Shown piece by piece: positions 19,101 to 27,813 of a stretch of 64,000 nucleotides of DNA. Numbering within the stretch: position 1 is the first letter of the stretch; each line of letters begins with the position of its first letter. This DNA comes from UBA952 sp044361535 (GTDB taxonomy: Bacteria > Bacteroidota > Bacteroidia > Flavobacteriales_D > Crocinitomicaceae). The DNA lies in the NCBI GenBank assembly GCA_044361535.1, contig JBIKIQ010000004.1, forward strand, positions 1 through 64,000. The letters run 5' to 3'. Both the position numbers and the translations under genes were made by a program. The notes beneath the pieces were generated by a model. The model saw only the letters and a program-made list of their open reading frames with translations. It was not told where the DNA came from and made no database searches.

Positions 19101-19834
19101 ATATCCAAATCATACGGAAAAGGCAAACAGGTATTTTGTCCAGATCCAGAAACAGTAATTACTGGTGCTTGGCCATTAAATACAGTATATTGTTTGATCA
19201 CTTGACAACCATTTGATAAAACTACCGTGTGGGTTAAAGTATACTGACCTAGCGCATAATTATGTGAAATCTGATTTGACACTAAATCAACGTGAGTTGA
19301 ATTTGGCGTTCCATCTCCCCAGTTAAAAGTTTGAGTCGTTCCAGGAGCATAGGCTGTAACACCAAAATTAAAAGTTGTGGATGCCGAAGACGTACAATTT
19401 CTAAATAAGGTAATCCCATTAGCAGTTGAGGTTGCAAAACCTGATCCCGAATTTAAAAGAGTAATGTTGGAAGTAGGTGTAACATTTACTGTAATTGACA
19501 TAGAAGATGTCAAAGTAGTTCCATTGGTATTGGTGATGACTAATGTTGCTGTAGTATTTGCAACTGTATTATACCCAATTGTATGCGGACCAGTTCCAGT
19601 TGCATTAGCGGGTGTTCCGGAGCTGAAAGTCCATGCATAAGTTGCTCCAGGTGAAATTCCTGTTGAGGTATTTATGAAGGTTACTTGTTGCCCCTGACAA
19701 ATAGTTAATGAAGCACCCGAGTTAACAGGCAAGGTTGTAAACGAGGCTGTCTGTGCAAGAATCACTTTCTGGAAACACAAAAACAAGACAAACATTGCTG
19801 TTATCTTGAAATTAGAAAAACGTAGTATTTTCAT
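16133..19834 (-). CDS. PKD/Ig-repeat adhesin with CHU_C (T9SS type B) sorting domain
   Basis: 1,233 aa. Signal peptide (residues 1-28, ending ILAQ), then PKD domains with the TW.FSSG and FNWGDGTPNS turns and a series of Cys-rich Ig-like modules. A unit of about 180-185 residues is duplicated (see the repeat entry). A SprB-type segment with CGGASDGIISI and SVVVSNSDLC lies near residues 1010-1070. The C-terminal CHU_C domain has ITPNGDGKNDVW and VYNRWGN. It is expected at the cell surface or in the matrix after T9SS export. It is the first gene of the operon with PorP/SprF and OmpA/PD40, and a TAnnTTTG box lies 18 nt before the ATG. Confidence 0.93.
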   Translation of the reverse strand: MKILRFSNFKITAMFVLFLCFQKVILAQTASFTTLPVNSGASLTICQGQQVTFINTSTGISPGATYAWTFSSGTPANATGTGPHTIGYNTVANTTATLVITNTNGTTLTSSMSITVNVTPTSNITLLNSGSGFATSTANGITLFRNCTSSASTTFNFGVTAYAPGTTQTFNWGDGTPNSTHVDLVSNQISHNYALGQYTLTHTVVLSNGCQVIKQYTVFNGQAPVITVSGSGQNTCLPFPYDLDILSNNVPGTLYNVSFSDGTPASVFTTVNDTTISHVFNTSSCDSSYDVGPVTINNAYQATIVAQNACGTTFVTVGPITISTGAEAQFAYTPASPICQGEPVTFTNQSTGGENVDQDGCSNDYAYYWSVEEPTGWTVTNGTLGSDNGFVGATYDYTLWNTPTADSVELTFDTPGAYHVWLYAANACGIDSIMQVVTINPTAQVIFNPEIQTICSGDFSDSIFMSSTIPGYLITWQFIDTSNVTGVTFQNGSQVNADTIFPFVITNPTADLGYVVISATVGCTNVPPALDTIYVNPFGDLQVTPLQDYICSNEATDIDISSNLEEATFSWTVTSPSTITGASNGSGNNIAQTLFNSGTTIDTVFYTISIENVQCPDNQIIVPVAVQPGINLTLINDTIVCSGGSINPVDVVSTPAGATFTWENTNTAIGLGASGSGQVPTWTVPSNTTGSAISGTITITATLDPSCPGSETDFIVTVEPTGDIDVSTLDTLVCSGESPEINIESSISSATITWTQISPASISGASNGAGNPGTIANVLTNDGSTSSIDTVFYTISISGVQCPDPNVTVSVAVQPQITMNNVPNILVCPGQSINPNDFVSTPAGATFTWTNDNTSIGIAASGSGQIATWPAPPNNSSGTISGTITVSAQLNGCPGVQDVFTVSINPIPDYSYNLNPSSGLSCVSPTADIVGSVIPSGSSIVWSGPGIVSGQGTSNITINTPGAYSILMTDPGTGCTSIEVVQMDPPTQITITSASVQNVTCGGASDGIISIVTDNSSGVNYTWTPNAGSGSSVNGLSPGVYSVVVSNSDLCTDDSTFTISEPDPIVVTMIDSVGSECGEANGYLTVAATGGQGGFSYVWNNGTNGPTNSGIDAGNHTVTVTDAAGCSVDEVLDLGCTELIPIVVPQLITPNGDGKNDVWIIQNIQQYPEIKVWVYNRWGNLVYQSQPYVNDWNGYYTEGGNVNGPLPASTYFYLIDTMKKSQDPIKGYLEIQP
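17125..18220 (-). repeat. Two tandem ~550-bp coding units in the CHU_C adhesin
   Basis: Unit 1 is about 17,680-18,220 and unit 2 about 17,125-17,680. Each holds a CS..... I.I.SS...AT..W module followed by a module with I.P.D.VSTPAGATFTW and ASGSGQ..TW. Phrases such as STPAGATFTW, TVFYTISI and ASNG.GN recur nearly unchanged between the two units, so this is a relatively recent internal duplication compared with the other modules. Confidence 0.75.
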
Positions 19835-19852
19835 TTTTATAAATTATCGGTG

Positions 19853-19860
19853 CAAAAATA
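19853..19860 (-). promoter_or_regulatory. TAnnTTTG box of the T9SS adhesin-PorP-OmpA operon
   Basis: TATTTTTG on the minus strand, 18 nt before ATG 19834, matches the Bacteroidota -7 element. It lies between the adhesin start and the stop of the upstream kinase gene, showing that the T9SS operon has its own promoter. Confidence 0.5.
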
Positions 19861-19884
19861 TAACAAAACTATGGATAAAGTTGG

Positions 19885-21255
19885 CTAAGTCTTAAACTTA
19901 TTTATCTCTATGATCAATTTAGAACCATTATTTGGACTACTTATAAGGCTTCCTTTGATATTTGACATTTTCATACGATGTTGAAGATTTTGAATACCCA
20001 AGCCTTTTTCCACTTTTTCCAATTCAAACCCTATACCATCATCTGAGACTTCAATAATAATATCACTCTCTGCTTTATACATTTTAAAACCAAGAGTTTC
20101 TGCCTGCGCATGTTTTATAGAATTATTAATAAATTCTTGCACAATTCTATACAAATTAAATTTATCAATAGAACCTAAATCTGATTCTAAAAACCCATCT
20201 TCAATATCAAGAAGAAAGTTGATTTTACCCAAGGTGTTGATCCTATTTGAAAAGCGATTAATTGCATTTATGAAACCATTTTCCAATTCAGGTGGCAATA
20301 AGCTATATGCAATCTCTTTGAGCTCACGAATACAACTTTGAAGTAAATTTGAAACTTCCGTATATTGACCTTCTTGCTCAGTACTTGGTTTTAAACTTTG
20401 AAACAACAAATTCAGTAGAACCATGTTTTGTCCTAATCCATCGTGCAGTTCACGTGCAATTTTTTTCTTTTCTTCCTCTTCTGCCTGTGATATAACTTCA
20501 TTTTTTCTTCTTTCAAAAAGTATTTCATCCGTTCTATCCAATACTTGTGTGATGAATTCTAAGTCCGAGGTAGAATCTAATTTATTTAAAATCACCTCTA
20601 CAATAATCTCCTTTCCAGTCAAGGTTTCTTGAATGAACTCCTTTTTGAATGAAGTACCCGTTTCCAATTCAGTAAATGGAGTATTACCAATTGAATTGAA
20701 CTCATATAAATTCAAATCATCAAAGCCGCCGTGAGGAACTTCATACAAATCGTGTGCTGCCTGATTTGCCATTATTATTTCTAAGTTCGCACCTCTAAGT
20801 TTGAACATAGGCATGGGCGATTTATAAAAAACATCCCTGTATTTTTTTTCAGAAATTTCTAAATCCTCTTTCAGTTTTCGACGTAGGACCCCGTATTTTA
20901 TCGTTTTTTCTAAAACCTGCGGCTTGACATCGCTTTTAAGAATATAATCTTGGGCCCCTCTCGATACAATTTGTAAGGCCAAAGATTGATCATCCATTCC
21001 TGAAAGAACAACGACTGATGAATTCGGAAAAATTTGAATTACTGCATCGTAAGTATCAATTCCATTTGAGTCAAGAATATTCAAATCCAATAAAATGACA
21101 TCTGGAATAAATTCTGTTGCCACCTCCTTTGTTTCATTGATAGATTGGACAGCAATAATATTTTGAGATGAAAAGCCTACAAATGAAAGCTGTATTTGTA
21201 CGAGTTCCGAATACGTGAGATCGTCCTCTATGACTAGGATTTGGGTTGAGTCCAT
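19885..21255 (-). CDS. Cytoplasmic REC-PAS-histidine kinase (HisKA_3/HATPase)
   Basis: 456 aa with no membrane segment. An N-terminal receiver domain (1-120) holds the acidic pair Asp11/Asp12, phospho-acceptor Asp57 (LLDLN) and a conserved Lys in YILKSD. A PAS domain (about 137-240) follows, then a short coiled coil and HisKA_3 with KKIARELHDGLGQ (phospho-His271), and a HATPase_c with NNSIKHAQA and DDGIGF. Having the receiver in front of a NarL-family kinase means its activity is probably set by phosphorylation from another kinase. No LuxR-type response regulator lies next to it. It starts 4 bp after the upstream membrane-protein gene and is the last of a four-gene minus-strand run. Confidence 0.9.
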   Translation of the reverse strand: MDSTQILVIEDDLTYSELVQIQLSFVGFSSQNIIAVQSINETKEVATEFIPDVILLDLNILDSNGIDTYDAVIQIFPNSSVVVLSGMDDQSLALQIVSRGAQDYILKSDVKPQVLEKTIKYGVLRRKLKEDLEISEKKYRDVFYKSPMPMFKLRGANLEIIMANQAAHDLYEVPHGGFDDLNLYEFNSIGNTPFTELETGTSFKKEFIQETLTGKEIIVEVILNKLDSTSDLEFITQVLDRTDEILFERRKNEVISQAEEEEKKKIARELHDGLGQNMVLLNLLFQSLKPSTEQEGQYTEVSNLLQSCIRELKEIAYSLLPPELENGFINAINRFSNRINTLGKINFLLDIEDGFLESDLGSIDKFNLYRIVQEFINNSIKHAQAETLGFKMYKAESDIIIEVSDDGIGFELEKVEKGLGIQNLQHRMKMSNIKGSLISSPNNGSKLIIEINKFKT

Positions 21256-21259
21256 AACC

Positions 21260-21928
21260 TTATTTTTTGTGATGAATATTATTCATAAATACTCGATCTT
21301 TGTCTATAACCTCCTCTAGTTTTTCAAAAAAACCACTTAAATTTTTATCTTCAATACAATTCGTGGGAAATGTCAATTGTAAATTCTCAATATAATCGAA
21401 ATAAATTGATTGCTGATGCACGGTAACTTTTCTCAGTCCTGTAAAATAAATTAAAATTATTTCTCTATCGGCAATTAAAATTGCCTTAGAAGATAATCCA
21501 ACTCGGTATTTGTTATTTCCATAGAAACTAAAAACAATTGAATCGAGTGAAAAGAGGAAGAAAACTCCTGCGGGAACATAGGTTTTTGAGTTTATTACCA
21601 GTAAACCTACTCCTATGGAAATCATAACAAGACTTTCTATTAGATTGTAAGTTAACACACGCCATTTTCTAGCATTACTAACTGGCTGATTCCATTGAAA
21701 CCGATCTATTTTAGAAACAAGGTTAAGTGCCATCCATCTTCTAGAACTTCGCCTTATTTGAATAAGTAAAATACAAACTCCCAGTGCTAAAAAAACCTCT
21801 TCTTGATAATGTATTTCAGAGCCTGTCATTCCTAAAGAATCGATAGGAATATCAAAACCAGAATAAACAGCAAGAGCTAATAATGGAAAAGTAAGTACTA
21901 ATGTTAGTATGTTGATGAAACTATTCAC
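21260..21928 (-). CDS. Four-helix membrane protein of unknown function
   Basis: 222 aa. Hydrophobic segments lie near residues 7-25, 43-60, 94-112 and 118-136. A soluble C-terminal part of about 80 residues has alternating strands (SSKAILIADREIILIYFTGLRKV) that resemble a PH-like or bPH fold, and ends in a charged helix. No catalytic motif. Its start overlaps the end of the DUF349 gene by 8 bp and its stop is 4 bp before the histidine kinase, so it may be the membrane partner or signal input for that kinase (inference from position only). Confidence 0.7.
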   Translation of the reverse strand: MNSFINILTLVLTFPLLALAVYSGFDIPIDSLGMTGSEIHYQEEVFLALGVCILLIQIRRSSRRWMALNLVSKIDRFQWNQPVSNARKWRVLTYNLIESLVMISIGVGLLVINSKTYVPAGVFFLFSLDSIVFSFYGNNKYRVGLSSKAILIADREIILIYFTGLRKVTVHQQSIYFDYIENLQLTFPTNCIEDKNLSGFFEKLEEVIDKDRVFMNNIHHKK

Positions 21929-23627
21929 TAGGTATTGCTTTCAATTTACGTTTTAAAACTTCAATTTTCTGTTGGATAGCTCCTATTTTCTGATCTACCT
22001 CTTTACGTAAATTGTCTGCACCCTTTGATCTGGAAAAGAAACTCAAGTTAGTTTCCATTTGAATTGCTTCCGCATTCAATTGATCAATTTGTTTTCGCAA
22101 AGATGAACGTTCCTTCTGAATAAAATCAGCTCTATTCGATCCCGATGACAACGTGTCAAAACGAGATTTAAAAAGAATTAATTCTTTCTCGTTAGAATCA
22201 ATATTTAACTTTTCATAGTGAGAATCCAATGTTTTACGGAACAACTGATTTATTTCATCTCTTTGTTCATTAGGCACATTACCAATTGCCTTGAATTCAT
22301 CATTCAAATCTTTTAACAAGGTCAAATCAGCTTTTTTATCACCGGTCAAAACCAATTGAGCTAATTTATCAATTACTTGTTTTTTTAGATCTGCATTCTC
22401 TACTAGTGCCGACTGTTGTTCTTTTAAATTTTCTTCACGTGCATTGAAAAACACATCACATACCGCCCTAAATTCAGACCACAGTTTATTTTCAAAACGG
22501 TGACCTGCATTTCCACTATTTTTCCATTCTTTTTGAAGGCGAATCAATTTTTCAGAAGTTCCTTTCCAATCCGTTGAATCCTGAATGCTCTTTGCTTGAT
22601 CAATCAATTTTCTTTTTTTATCAACAACCTCTTTCTGCTTGGACTCTATTGCCTTAAAGAATTCTTTTTTTGCTTCAAAAAACACATCACAAGCTGCTCT
22701 AAACTCCTTCCAAACGTCATCGTTTTCTTTTCGAGGAGCTTGTCCAATTGATTTCCAGTCATTTTGTGTTTTTATGATTTGCTCTGTTGCTTTTTCCCAA
22801 GATTTGGAGGAATCATATTCCGTCAATTTATCATTAATCAAACGTATTTGAGCAACTAATTCATTTTTCTTGGCTAAATTATCTAGTTGAGAATTTCTGC
22901 GTTCGTTGTAGAACTGATTTATCTTTTCATAGACTGCTCTAACAGCATCCCAATAATTCGTTTTCAACTTTTCCCATTCTTCATTCTGAACAGGACCAAT
23001 CTCTTCCCATTCATTTTGAAGTGTCTTTAAGGCAGCTTCCATATCCTTGATTGCATTCGAGTTTTTTAATGCTTCAAGTTGATTTATTAATGACAATTTT
23101 AACTGTGCATTCCGATGATAATCATGGTCTTTTAATTCACGATAAATCTTCATATTGTGAAAGAATATTTCCATCATACGTGAATAATCACGCTGAATTT
23201 CATCTCGTTTATCACGTGGAATATCACCAACTTTTTTCCAAGTTTCGTGAATTTCCTTTTGAGCATTATACGCTGCTCCAATATTTTCTTCGTTTTCAAT
23301 CACTTCTTGAAGTCTTTCAATGAGTGATCGTTTCAACTTTAGATTTTCCTTTTCCAAAGCATCTTTCAATACTTTTTGTTGATTACGCTTGTTTTTGAAG
23401 GCATCATATACTTCATAAAATGCTTGTTTTACAGGGGAAAAATCTTGATTTTCATACGATTCTCCATTTTCCGCAGCATTCATAGCATTTACTTGGTCCT
23501 TGCGCTCTTCCTCAAGTATAAAATCATCAAAACGTGTTTTAATCTCTTGCGCTTCTCTACCTAAATGTAAAACTTCTTCTTGATTTAATAGAGCGGTAAG
23601 TTCACTCACAAATAGATTTGTTTCCAT
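21921..23627 (-). CDS. DUF349 repeat protein
   Basis: 568 aa, highly charged and predicted almost entirely helical or coiled coil. Five DUF349 repeats are visible by their W/F-x-x-x-G-x-x-P core: TWKKVGDIP, EWEEIGPV, DWKSIGQAP, EWKNSGNAG and EFKAIGNVP. Two carry the downstream FRA.CDVFF helix. Proteins of this type occur throughout Bacteroidota; the biochemical role is not established to my knowledge. The terminal part (about 500-568) is a separate coiled coil. It starts 10 bp after the PfkB kinase and overlaps the membrane-protein gene. Confidence 0.85.
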   Translation of the reverse strand: METNLFVSELTALLNQEEVLHLGREAQEIKTRFDDFILEEERKDQVNAMNAAENGESYENQDFSPVKQAFYEVYDAFKNKRNQQKVLKDALEKENLKLKRSLIERLQEVIENEENIGAAYNAQKEIHETWKKVGDIPRDKRDEIQRDYSRMMEIFFHNMKIYRELKDHDYHRNAQLKLSLINQLEALKNSNAIKDMEAALKTLQNEWEEIGPVQNEEWEKLKTNYWDAVRAVYEKINQFYNERRNSQLDNLAKKNELVAQIRLINDKLTEYDSSKSWEKATEQIIKTQNDWKSIGQAPRKENDDVWKEFRAACDVFFEAKKEFFKAIESKQKEVVDKKRKLIDQAKSIQDSTDWKGTSEKLIRLQKEWKNSGNAGHRFENKLWSEFRAVCDVFFNAREENLKEQQSALVENADLKKQVIDKLAQLVLTGDKKADLTLLKDLNDEFKAIGNVPNEQRDEINQLFRKTLDSHYEKLNIDSNEKELILFKSRFDTLSSGSNRADFIQKERSSLRKQIDQLNAEAIQMETNLSFFSRSKGADNLRKEVDQKIGAIQQKIEVLKRKLKAIPSE

Positions 23628-23637
23628 ATCTGAAAAA

Positions 23638-24564
23638 TTATGCGAGTTGATTCATTTCAAAATTAGTAAGCGATACGAATTGTTGCATTCTTTCCTGCAT
23701 ATCAGATTCCGTAATCTCTGTTAATCGTGTGGTGCCAAATTTTTCAACACTGAAAGATGCCAATGCTGAACCAGCAATTATTGCACGCTTCATATTATTA
23801 AAAGAGATGTCATCCGTAGCGGCCAAATAGCCCATAAATCCACCCGCAAAAGTGTCTCCGGCTCCAGTAGGGTCAAAAACATCTTCCAATGGTAACGCCG
23901 GCGCAAAGAATACATGATTCTCATGAAATAAGAGTGCACCATGTTCACCTTTTTTGATAATCAAAATTTTAGGGCCCATGGCTCGAATTATTTTTGACGC
24001 CTTCATCAAGGAGTATTCTTTGGAAAGTTGACGTGCTTCTTCATCATTTATAATTAACACATCAACCATTGAAATAGTTTCACGTAAATCATCCATGGCA
24101 ATATCCATCCAAAAATTCATTGTATCCATTGCAATCAACTTTGGTCGCTTTGCCATTCGCTCAATTACTTGGCGTTGAACTTGAGGTGATAAATTTCCTA
24201 ACATTAAATAGTCAGCTTGCGAAAAAGCTTCTGGAACGATAGGGTCAAAATGTTCCAAAACATTTAACTCAGTAATAAGTGTATCACGTGAATTCATGTC
24301 ATTGTGATATTTACCTGACCAAAAAAACGTCTTTTCACCCTCCTTGATTTGTATACCTGACGTATTAATTCCTCTTTTATTCATAAAATCCAAGGTATCA
24401 CTTGGGAAATCATCGCCAACAACGGAAATGATTCCTTGCGATTTTTCAAAAAAGGAAGCCGAAAGAGTAATAAAAGTTCCCGCTCCACCAACAATTTTAT
24501 CTGTTTTTCCAAAAGGAGTCTCAATCGCATCAAAGGCAACGCTGCCAACAGTAACTAAACGCAT
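23638..24564 (-). CDS. PfkB family carbohydrate/nucleoside kinase
   Basis: 308 aa. Ribokinase fold with an N-terminal GGAGTFITLSAS substrate-binding region and C-terminal DPTGAGDTFAGGFMGYLA, which holds the anion hole and catalytic Asp. IIKKGEHGALL is the usual strand before the ATP site. It transfers phosphate from ATP to a sugar or nucleoside hydroxyl; the substrate cannot be read from the sequence. It is the first gene of the minus-strand run with DUF349, membrane protein and REC-PAS-kinase. A TATCTTTG box lies 22 nt before the ATG. Confidence 0.88.
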   Translation of the reverse strand: MRLVTVGSVAFDAIETPFGKTDKIVGGAGTFITLSASFFEKSQGIISVVGDDFPSDTLDFMNKRGINTSGIQIKEGEKTFFWSGKYHNDMNSRDTLITELNVLEHFDPIVPEAFSQADYLMLGNLSPQVQRQVIERMAKRPKLIAMDTMNFWMDIAMDDLRETISMVDVLIINDEEARQLSKEYSLMKASKIIRAMGPKILIIKKGEHGALLFHENHVFFAPALPLEDVFDPTGAGDTFAGGFMGYLAATDDISFNNMKRAIIAGSALASFSVEKFGTTRLTEITESDMQERMQQFVSLTNFEMNQLA

Positions 24565-24586
24565 ATTTAAGTATTTTTTAGGAGTG

Positions 24587-24594
24587 CAAAGATA
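24587..24594 (-). promoter_or_regulatory. TAnnTTTG box upstream of the PfkB kinase operon
   Basis: TATCTTTG on the minus strand, 22 nt before ATG 24564, in the short gap between recQ and the kinase gene. Confidence 0.5.
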
Positions 24595-24644
24595 GTTTAT
24601 CGGTTTGAATATTAGAACATAACCGAACTTTAATTTGATAGAAA

Positions 24645-26855
24645 TTAATTAGCCATTTCACTCATAAACTTGATTCTCATCAAGCGTAGTTCATCCTCGG
24701 TGTATAATCCATCAAATTCATGGTATGCATCTACAATATCATCGGTTTGGGCTTCTGAAAAATACTCGTAAATTTCTTCCTGATTCTCTGAGTCCAAAAT
24801 GGTATCAATGTAATATTTGATATTAACGCGTGTGCCGGATGATACGATCGCTTCAATTTCATCAATGATTTCCACCAAGGATTTTCCTTGAGACCTACCT
24901 ATATCTTCTAGCGGTAATTTTCGATCAATATTTTGAATCAACTGAACCTTTAATCCTGATTTATTAACCAAGGATTTGATTACCATATCCTGCGGCCTTT
25001 CAATGTCGTTTTCGTCAACATATTTTTCAATCAATGCAACAAATGGCGCTCCATAACGTGTTGCTTTTCCAGAGCCTACACCTTGTATATTTGTAAGATC
25101 ATCGAGTGTGGTTGGGTAATGAAAGCACATGTCTTTCAAAGAAGGATCTTGAAAAATTACAAATGGTGGTATATTTCGTTGCTTGGAAATTGACTTTCTC
25201 AAATCCAGCAACAACTCGTATAAAGTTTCGTCAAATGCTCCTCCCTTTGCTCCTGCTGAAATAATGTTTTCGTCATCATCATCCGTATTGGAAAAATCAC
25301 GCTCCTGAATTAACATGAAAGGGGTTGGGTTATCCATGAATTTTTTGCCCGATTCAGTCAATTTAATTATTCCATAACTTTCAATATCCTTATGAATTAA
25401 TCCAGCAACGGTAACTTGACGAATAACTGCATTCCAAAAATGTTCGTCTTTTTCATTTCCAGTACCAAAAAGATCCAATTTATCATGTTGATATGACTTG
25501 ATGTCTGAAGTAACATTTCCTGCCAAGAAAGCACAGTAATGTTTTGCTTTTTGGGATTCATTCAACTGATCAATTGCCTTGAGCAGCATCGCTACAAATT
25601 CACTTCCTTCTTTACGCTCTTTCGGATTCTTACAGTTATCGCAATATTCGTTACATTCCTTCTCATTGAATTCTTCTCCGAAATAATGAAGTACGAATTT
25701 TCTTCTACACATGGATGTTTCAGCATATGAAACCATTTCCCCCAACAATTGCTTTCCAATTTCTTGTTCAGAAACAGGCTTTCCTTGTAAAAATTTTTCT
25801 AGTTTTTCAATGTCCTTGTAACTGTAGAAAGCAATACATTCTCCTTCTCCCCCGTCTCTACCAGCACGTCCCGTTTCTTGGTAATAACTTTCAATTGACT
25901 TTGGTATATCGTGATGGATTACATAACGAACATCCGGTTTATCGATGCCCATTCCAAAAGCAATTGTTGCAACAATGACATCTATTTCTTCCATCAAAAA
26001 CATATCTTGATGCCTCGCCCTTGATACTGCATCCAAACCAGCGTGATAAGGCAAAGCATTAATTCCATTGACCTGAAGTAATTCGGCAAACTCTTCTACT
26101 TTTTTACGACTCAAACAATAGATAATTCCGCTTTTACCTACATTGTTTTTGATGTATCTAACAATTTGCTTTTCAACATCTCGCTTAGGTCTTATCTCGT
26201 AGTATAAATTATCTCTATTAAAGGAAGATTTGAATACAACAGCATCAAGCATATTCAAGTTTTTCTGAATATCGTATTGAACCTTAGGTGTTGCTGTTGC
26301 TGTTAGTGCTATGATTGGAACATTCGATATACGCTCAAAAATTTCTCGTAATCTTCGATATTCCGGTCGAAAATCATGTCCCCACTCTGAAATACAATGA
26401 GCTTCATCAATGGCAAAAAAGGATACTTCAACAGATGTTAAAAAATCAATGTATTCTTGTTTCGTAAGTGATTCAGGTGCAACGAACAACATCTTAGTCA
26501 ATCCGGACTGTATGTCATTTTTAACTTTCGTTATTTCAGTTTTTGATAAAGATGAATTTAAAAAATGAGCTACCCCTTCACTATCACTAACATTTCGAAT
26601 AGAGTCAACTTGATTCTTCATCAAGGCAATTAGCGGAGAAACAATAATAGCAGTTCCGTTGCAAATCAATGCAGGCAACTGGTAACAAAGTGATTTACCA
26701 CCCCCTGTGGGCATAATTACAAAAGTGTTATTGCCCGATAAGACATTTTGAATTACTTGCTCTTGAGTGCCTTTAAATTGATCAAAACCAAAGTATTTTT
26801 TCAACGATTCTTTCAAATCAATTTTTTCGTCTATCAAATATGTACTGTCGAGCAT
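24645..26855 (-). CDS. recQ: ATP-dependent DNA helicase RecQ
   Basis: 736 aa. Superfamily 2 helicase core: FGFDQFKGTQEQVI (motif 0), TGGGKSLCYQLPA (Walker A), DEAHCISEWGHDFRPEY (Walker B plus the aromatic-rich loop), ALTATAT, and IVATIAFGMGIDKPDVR with ETGRAGRDGG. The RQC zinc site is visible as CRRK...C.YCDNC, followed by a winged helix. The HRDC domain (about 540-610) has SKQRNIPPFVIFQDPSLKDM. A further C-terminal segment of about 110 residues, rich in acidic residues, is common in Bacteroidota RecQ. It unwinds 3'-to-5' in recombinational repair and fork restart. It is divergent from the TerB/zinc-ribbon operon. Confidence 0.96.
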   Translation of the reverse strand: MLDSTYLIDEKIDLKESLKKYFGFDQFKGTQEQVIQNVLSGNNTFVIMPTGGGKSLCYQLPALICNGTAIIVSPLIALMKNQVDSIRNVSDSEGVAHFLNSSLSKTEITKVKNDIQSGLTKMLFVAPESLTKQEYIDFLTSVEVSFFAIDEAHCISEWGHDFRPEYRRLREIFERISNVPIIALTATATPKVQYDIQKNLNMLDAVVFKSSFNRDNLYYEIRPKRDVEKQIVRYIKNNVGKSGIIYCLSRKKVEEFAELLQVNGINALPYHAGLDAVSRARHQDMFLMEEIDVIVATIAFGMGIDKPDVRYVIHHDIPKSIESYYQETGRAGRDGGEGECIAFYSYKDIEKLEKFLQGKPVSEQEIGKQLLGEMVSYAETSMCRRKFVLHYFGEEFNEKECNEYCDNCKNPKERKEGSEFVAMLLKAIDQLNESQKAKHYCAFLAGNVTSDIKSYQHDKLDLFGTGNEKDEHFWNAVIRQVTVAGLIHKDIESYGIIKLTESGKKFMDNPTPFMLIQERDFSNTDDDDENIISAGAKGGAFDETLYELLLDLRKSISKQRNIPPFVIFQDPSLKDMCFHYPTTLDDLTNIQGVGSGKATRYGAPFVALIEKYVDENDIERPQDMVIKSLVNKSGLKVQLIQNIDRKLPLEDIGRSQGKSLVEIIDEIEAIVSSGTRVNIKYYIDTILDSENQEEIYEYFSEAQTDDIVDAYHEFDGLYTEDELRLMRIKFMSEMAN

Positions 26856-27024
26856 AAGGAAATTACTGTTAACGTAAAATTAATTGTTAGATAAATTTAC
26901 ATGATTTTTTTGTAATAACAGCAAATGATTGATTTTTTCAGAAAATTTGGGATAAAATCATCTTGCGAATAAATACATGCCCTGGGCAGTATGAAAATAG
27001 ACAATGTTTTACCAATTATTTTTA

Positions 27025-27032
27025 TACCTTTG
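27025..27032 (+). promoter_or_regulatory. TAnnTTTG box before the TerB/zinc-ribbon gene
   Basis: TACCTTTG lies 27 nt upstream of ATG 27060 and inside the longer possible reading frame that begins at 26991. A promoter here supports the downstream start. Confidence 0.4.
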
Positions 27033-27059
27033 GATAACTCAGAATTTACAGAACTGAAA

Positions 27060-27812
27060 ATGTACGATGAACGGATAGAGAACCTGATTGAACTTGCACT
27101 GGTTGATGGTAAGTTGACCGACAAAGAGCGAGAAGTGCTTTTGAGAAAAGCCATTGAACACGGAATTGACAGAGATGAATTTGAAATGGTTCTGGATGCG
27201 CGTTTATTTGAAAAAACGAACGCAAACCAAACACAAACAAACACATCAAATGACAATGCAACGCCTCCTCCCATACCTGTTGAATCATCAAACAAATCTG
27301 TAAATCAATCGAAATGTCCTTCATGCGGGGGTAATTTACCTGCTTATTCAACGCTTTGTCAAGATTGCGGATACGAGATAAATCAGCGTGCAACAAACGC
27401 AACAATTCAAAAGTTGTTTGAAATGCTCAATGACATTGAGTCCCAAAGAGAACAGAAACAAGATTCCTCAAACCCAATTTCAGCAATGGGAAGTTTTTAC
27501 GCTGAGGCTTTTTCTTCTATGTTAGGGCCTGGAGTATTAGAACGAAAAAAAATGGAGGTTATCTCCACATTTCCAATTCCTACAACAAAAGCTGATATAC
27601 TGGAGTTTTTAGCTTTAGCCTATCCAAAAGCAAAAAAGAAAGGTAACTTTTTCACAAGAAACAATCCCGAATATAAAATTCACAATGAAATGGTTCCTGT
27701 TTGGAAAACAAAGTGCGAACAAATTATTGTAAAAGCTAGATTTGCTTTAAAGGAAGATCCAACTACCTTGGAGGAATTAAATTATTATGCAAAACAATTA
27801 GAAATAGAATAA
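27060..27812 (+). CDS. TerB-like and zinc-ribbon domain protein
   Basis: 250 aa from the preferred ATG; an in-frame ATG at 26991 would add 23 residues that look non-conserved and contain a promoter box. The N-terminal 50 residues (LALVDGKLTDKEREVLLRKA) resemble a TerB-like helical domain. A Pro/Asn-rich linker leads to a zinc ribbon with two CxxC pairs (CPSCGG ... CQDCGY). A helical C-terminal region (about 145-250) follows. No signal peptide, so cytoplasmic. The stop is 1 bp before the SPFH gene, so the two are translated together. It may be a sensor or adaptor for the SPFH protein (inference). Confidence 0.7.
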   Translation: MYDERIENLIELALVDGKLTDKEREVLLRKAIEHGIDRDEFEMVLDARLFEKTNANQTQTNTSNDNATPPPIPVESSNKSVNQSKCPSCGGNLPAYSTLCQDCGYEINQRATNATIQKLFEMLNDIESQREQKQDSSNPISAMGSFYAEAFSSMLGPGVLERKKMEVISTFPIPTTKADILEFLALAYPKAKKKGNFFTRNNPEYKIHNEMVPVWKTKCEQIIVKARFALKEDPTTLEELNYYAKQLEIE

Positions 27813-27813
27813 T

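Noticed and set aside
26991..27059. Upstream ATG that would extend the TerB/zinc-ribbon protein by 23 residues
   Set aside because: The extension is hydrophobic without family resemblance and contains a TAnnTTTG promoter box; ATG 27060 begins exactly at the TerB-like domain.
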